From an uncultured Duncaniella sp. (GTDB taxonomy: Bacteria; Bacteroidota; Bacteroidia; Bacteroidales; Muribaculaceae), in NCBI GenBank assembly GCA_910589485.1, contig CAJUSW010000002.1, positions 310,001-374,000 of the forward strand: 64,000 nucleotides of DNA. The letters run 5' to 3'. Numbering within the stretch: position 1 is the stretch's first letter; each line of letters begins with the position of its first letter. The translations under genes and the position numbers were made by a program. Of the stretch, positions 61,629-64,000 are shown piece after piece. The notes under the pieces were generated by a model. It saw only the letters and a list, made by a program, of their open reading frames with translations. It did not search any database and was not told the origin of the DNA.

Positions 61629-62165
61629 TCATGCGATAGCGCTGAGATAGGAGCGGACGTCGTTGCGCCCCATGCGCAGGTGATTCTCCACTGTGCGTAC
61701 CGACAGTTGCAGACGCTCGGAAATCACAGGGGCCGAAAGGGATTGGTAGCGGTTCATTACATATATAATACGTCGCTGGGGTGGCATACACTCAACGCGT
61801 CTGTGCTCAATTTGCGCAAGTTCGCGGGCATAGATCTCCGATTCCATCGAGTAAACGTGTTTTTCATCGATTTCGGCGGCGGTGAAGGCTGTGTTGCGGA
61901 TCTCTTCGTGGGCCTCGGTCACGCGGTAGTGGTGGCGCAGATAGTCGTTCACGAGATTGCGTGCTATCTTATATATGAGTCCGGCGAGACTGTCGGGCGA
62001 GAGCGGGCGGTTGTATTCGAGAAGCCGTAGCCACACCGTCTGTGTCAGGTCGTCGGCATCGTCGTTGTTGTTGATGCGGCAACCTATAAAACTACGTACA
62101 TTCTCGCGCTCGGTGAGATAGCTTTGTGTTATCAAGGCTTCATTGTGCATCCTTACGTTTTCCAT
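61629..62165 (-). CDS. ECF sigma-70 family factor without an adjacent anti-sigma gene
   Basis: The ATG at 62165 (MENVRMHNEALITQSYL) is chosen; an earlier in-frame start at 62234 lies upstream of the transcription start. The 178-residue protein has a sigma-2 region (NNDDADDLTQTVWLRLLEYN) and a sigma-4 helix-turn-helix (PVISERLQLSVRTVENHLRMG). It lies 69 bp before susC on the same strand with its own housekeeping promoter, and no FecR gene is nearby, unlike the two sigma factors at 16.8 and 25 kb. It may drive the susC operon together with the membrane regulator behind it. Confidence 0.88.
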   Translation of the reverse strand: MENVRMHNEALITQSYLTERENVRSFIGCRINNNDDADDLTQTVWLRLLEYNRPLSPDSLAGLIYKIARNLVNDYLRHHYRVTEAHEEIRNTAFTAAEIDEKHVYSMESEIYARELAQIEHRRVECMPPQRRIIYVMNRYQSLSAPVISERLQLSVRTVENHLRMGRNDVRSYLSAIA

Positions 62166-62219
62166 GGTGCGGTGTGGGGTGTTGAGGTGTGATGAGATGG
62201 TCGGGTAATTGATTCGATG

Positions 62220-62250
62220 CAAAGTTAGAGCCATTCCGCCTCATGTCAAA
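62220..62250 (-). promoter_or_regulatory. Promoter of the orphan ECF sigma gene
   Basis: TTTG (62250-62247), 19 bp, TAACTTTG (62227-62220); start near 62216 and about 51 nt of leader. Confidence 0.65.
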
Positions 62251-62331
62251 ACTTTTTCACCCGCCTTTCATCTCAATTCCTTTGGATGGATATGTCCATG
62301 TGTAATGCGTTAGTCCCTACGTGTTTAGAAA

Positions 62332-62352
62332 TATGAGACTGCGAGTCTCATA
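62332..62352. promoter_or_regulatory. Perfect palindrome between regulator and sigma gene
   Basis: TATGAGACT-GCG-AGTCTCATA: 9-bp perfect arms starting just past the regulator's stop codon. On the minus strand the following T-run is weak, so it may be a terminator, or an operator upstream of the sigma promoter. Confidence 0.45.
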
Positions 62353-62353
62353 A

Positions 62354-64000
62354 TTATTTGAGACTTTTCATATACTCGGCAGGGGTGGTCCCGGCGAATT
62401 TCTTGAAGTACCTGAAGAAGCTGGCGCGCGAGCTGAAACCACACTTTGAAGCCATCGCGCTTATTGTATATTTTACAAGATTAGGGTCCTTTTCGAGCAT
62501 CTCCTTGAAGGCTTTCACGCGGAATTCGTTCACGTAATCGTAGTAGTTGATGCGGAGGTGTTGGTTGAACGTATAGGAGAGTGCGTGGCTGTTGTAGCCG
62601 ATCATCGTGGCCAGCTCCGAGAGCTTGAGGTCGGGGTTGGTGAACGGTCGTTCGGTGCGCATCAGCGTGTCGAGCTTGCGTAGGATGTTGCGGCACTCTT
62701 TTTCCGACAGTCGGGTGGTGCGGTATTTGGTGTCCTCGTCGGCGGGGACGGAGCCGTTAGTGCCGGTTTCGCCTTCACTGTTGCCGTCATGCAGCGGGGT
62801 GTATTCCCCCTGAGCGATGCCGTACAGCACACGGCGGTGGCGCATGTACAGAAATATGGCTATTGCCACGGCTATGGCGGCGATTGCCATGAGCGCCCAC
62901 TCGAATGTCGAGAATACATGGCTCATCCTCACATCCATGCGGCTCTCGGTGGACGGTGAGCCGGCCTGGCGCACCTTGAATGTGTAGCGGCCGGTGGGGA
63001 TGTCGTAGTAGGTGGCCGAGGGGTCGTTCTCCACGATGATCCACTCGTCGTCATATCCGTCCAGCTTGTACTCGTACTTGTGGCGTTCGTCGTTGGTGAA
63101 GCCGAGGTCGGAGAAATATATGGTGAACGACCGGTTGTTGGAGTTGAGCGAGAGCACGGGATGGCGTGCCGAGCCGGTGAGGCTCTCCATCATGGAGTGT
63201 CCGCCCGCCACTACCTCGGTGATGCGGGGCGACCGCTGGGTCTTGGCGTTGGTCTTGAAGTTTTCATAATCGAGGTGCACCAGTCCGCCCGTGCATCCCA
63301 TCCACAGGTCGCCGTTGTCGTCGCGGATAGGGGGACAGAAGGTGAATACGGGCGACAGGATGCCGTCGGAGGCTGAGAAATGCCTCACCTCCTTGTCGCG
63401 GTCATACTGTATGAGGCCGTCGTCGGTGCCTATCCACAGGTTGCTGTCGATGTCCTCGATGATGAATGTCACTGTGGGGACACGCCCTCCCGCGCTGAGT
63501 GGCAGAGGGGTGAACCGCGTGAGCGCGAGGTCGCATTTCACCACGTCGCCGCGGTCGGGCACGAAGTAGAGGTTGTGCTCGCCGTCCTCATATATGTCGC
63601 GTATCTTCTGGTTGTTGACAAAGCCTTTGGGGAAATTGTCGGCCCTCAGGGAGCCGTCCTGGAGCACGGCCATGCCGTTTTCGGTGCAGAACCATCCTCT
63701 CTCGGCGCTGTCGAAGAATATCTCGTAGACCTCGCCGCGGGGCAGACGCGAATTGGCATAGGTGTAGGAGCCCTTGAGCTTGCCGTCGCGGAATGTGTAG
63801 GCGCCCAGCGATGAGCCTACCCACATGTCACCGTTGCCGTCGAGGGCGATCACAAACACGTTGGTGTTCTCGAAAGCCGGACCCACGGGATTGAATCGGG
63901 CAATGCTCATGGTGGCGGGGTTGAATGTGTACATTCCGCCTCCGTAAGTGCCTATATAATAAAGGTTATCGGCCGGATTGTAGGTGGTGGCGAATATGAT
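62354..64000 (-). CDS. Membrane-bound sensor regulator: beta-propeller, Y_Y_Y domain and AraC HTH, no kinase (5' end outside window)
   Basis: The frame is open to the window edge (548 codons visible), so the start lies outside. Domains in order: repeated propeller blades (NGDMWVGSSLGAYTF, DSNLWIGTDDGLIQYD, NGDLWMGCTGGLVHLD), a Y_Y_Y-type sandwich (YEYKLDGYDDEWIIV, IPTGRYTFKVRQAG), a membrane helix (ALMAIAAIAVAIAIFLYM), a linker of about 70 residues, and an AraC-type HTH (LKLSELATMIGYNSHALSYTFNQ, CGFSSRASFFRYFKKFAGTTPAEYM). Hybrid two-component regulators of Bacteroidetes have the same sensor and HTH but with kinase and receiver domains in between; here these are absent. It would sense a glycan in the periplasm and act directly on DNA at the membrane. 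Confidence 0.88.
   Translation of the reverse strand: MIFATTYNPADNLYYIGTYGGGMYTFNPATMSIARFNPVGPAFENTNVFVIALDGNGDMWVGSSLGAYTFRDGKLKGSYTYANSRLPRGEVYEIFFDSAERGWFCTENGMAVLQDGSLRADNFPKGFVNNQKIRDIYEDGEHNLYFVPDRGDVVKCDLALTRFTPLPLSAGGRVPTVTFIIEDIDSNLWIGTDDGLIQYDRDKEVRHFSASDGILSPVFTFCPPIRDDNGDLWMGCTGGLVHLDYENFKTNAKTQRSPRITEVVAGGHSMMESLTGSARHPVLSLNSNNRSFTIYFSDLGFTNDERHKYEYKLDGYDDEWIIVENDPSATYYDIPTGRYTFKVRQAGSPSTESRMDVRMSHVFSTFEWALMAIAAIAVAIAIFLYMRHRRVLYGIAQGEYTPLHDGNSEGETGTNGSVPADEDTKYRTTRLSEKECRNILRKLDTLMRTERPFTNPDLKLSELATMIGYNSHALSYTFNQHLRINYYDYVNEFRVKAFKEMLEKDPNLVKYTISAMASKCGFSSRASFFRYFKKFAGTTPAEYMKSLK

Noticed and set aside
1..64000. tRNA and rRNA genes
   Set aside because: No cloverleaf-like or rRNA-like segment was noticed in the intergenic regions, which are short and mostly explained by promoters, terminators and repeats. 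A covariance-model scan would settle it.

Overview
The window looks like chromosome of a gut-type Bacteroidales bacterium, plausibly Muribaculaceae (inferred from gene content, not from a marker gene). It has three SusC/SusD pairs, FecR anti-sigma and ECF sigma partners, a Reg_prop/Y_Y_Y sensory regulator, a pheT-yebC pair, and repeated TAnnTTTG -7 boxes with TTTG or TTG about 19-20 bases upstream, the Bacteroidetes housekeeping promoter. Most genes are moderately GC-rich. Two stretches (about 3.7-6.3 kb and 37.1-39 kb) are clearly richer in A+T.

Layout. (1) 0-3.7 kb: a minus-strand cluster of a WecA-like lipid-linked sugar transferase, hflX, a polysaccharide deacetylase and queG (cut by the window edge). 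(2) 4-7 kb: an AT-rich orphan TonB-type receptor and ferritin. (3) 7.1-25.6 kb: two side-by-side uptake loci of the same design. In each, an ECF sigma gene is divergent from a FecR - SusC (with STN domain) - SusD operon ending in an exported thioredoxin-domain protein; the first also has DUF4843 and PKD-like lipoproteins. (4) 25.8-32.8 kb: a histidine operon hisG-hisD-hisC/B fusion-hisH-hisA-hisF-hisIE, preceded by a histidine-rich leader peptide and terminator/antiterminator (transcription attenuation), with short-period repeats in three of its gaps. (5) 33-36.3 kb: pheT-yebC. (6) 36.4-39 kb: a small outer-membrane barrel gene, a candidate 60-nt small RNA, and a two-gene islet (DUF3800 protein plus a possible BECR-fold nuclease) bracketed by near-identical 30-bp direct repeats. 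(7) 39-41.9 kb: a TGS-domain uridine-kinase-like protein, then ruvX-def. (8) 42-64 kb: a polysaccharide utilisation locus with ROK kinase, DUF4861, GH88, GH97, GH127, a heparinase II/III-type lyase, a GH28-like enzyme, an alginate-lyase-fold protein, an Ig-like surface lipoprotein, SusD, SusC, an ECF sigma factor, and a membrane-bound regulator that couples a beta-propeller sensor to an AraC-type DNA-binding domain without kinase or receiver domains.

How it works together. The two sigma/FecR loci should each sense their own SusC cargo through the STN domain; the thioredoxin partners hint at disulfide-bearing or proteinaceous cargo. The large locus reads as a system for an acidic, arabinose-containing polysaccharide: surface capture and import by SusCD and the Ig-like lipoprotein, cleavage by lyases that leave unsaturated uronic acids, removal of these by GH88, trimming by GH127/GH97/GH28, and phosphorylation of a released sugar by the ROK kinase. 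The most noteworthy items are the histidine attenuator, the HisC-HisB fusion with no histidinol phosphatase nearby, the repeat-filled his gaps including a 32-bp perfect inverted repeat, the repeat-bracketed DUF3800 islet, and the kinase-less sensor regulator combined with an orphan ECF sigma. All functional calls come from reading the sequence; no database search was run.
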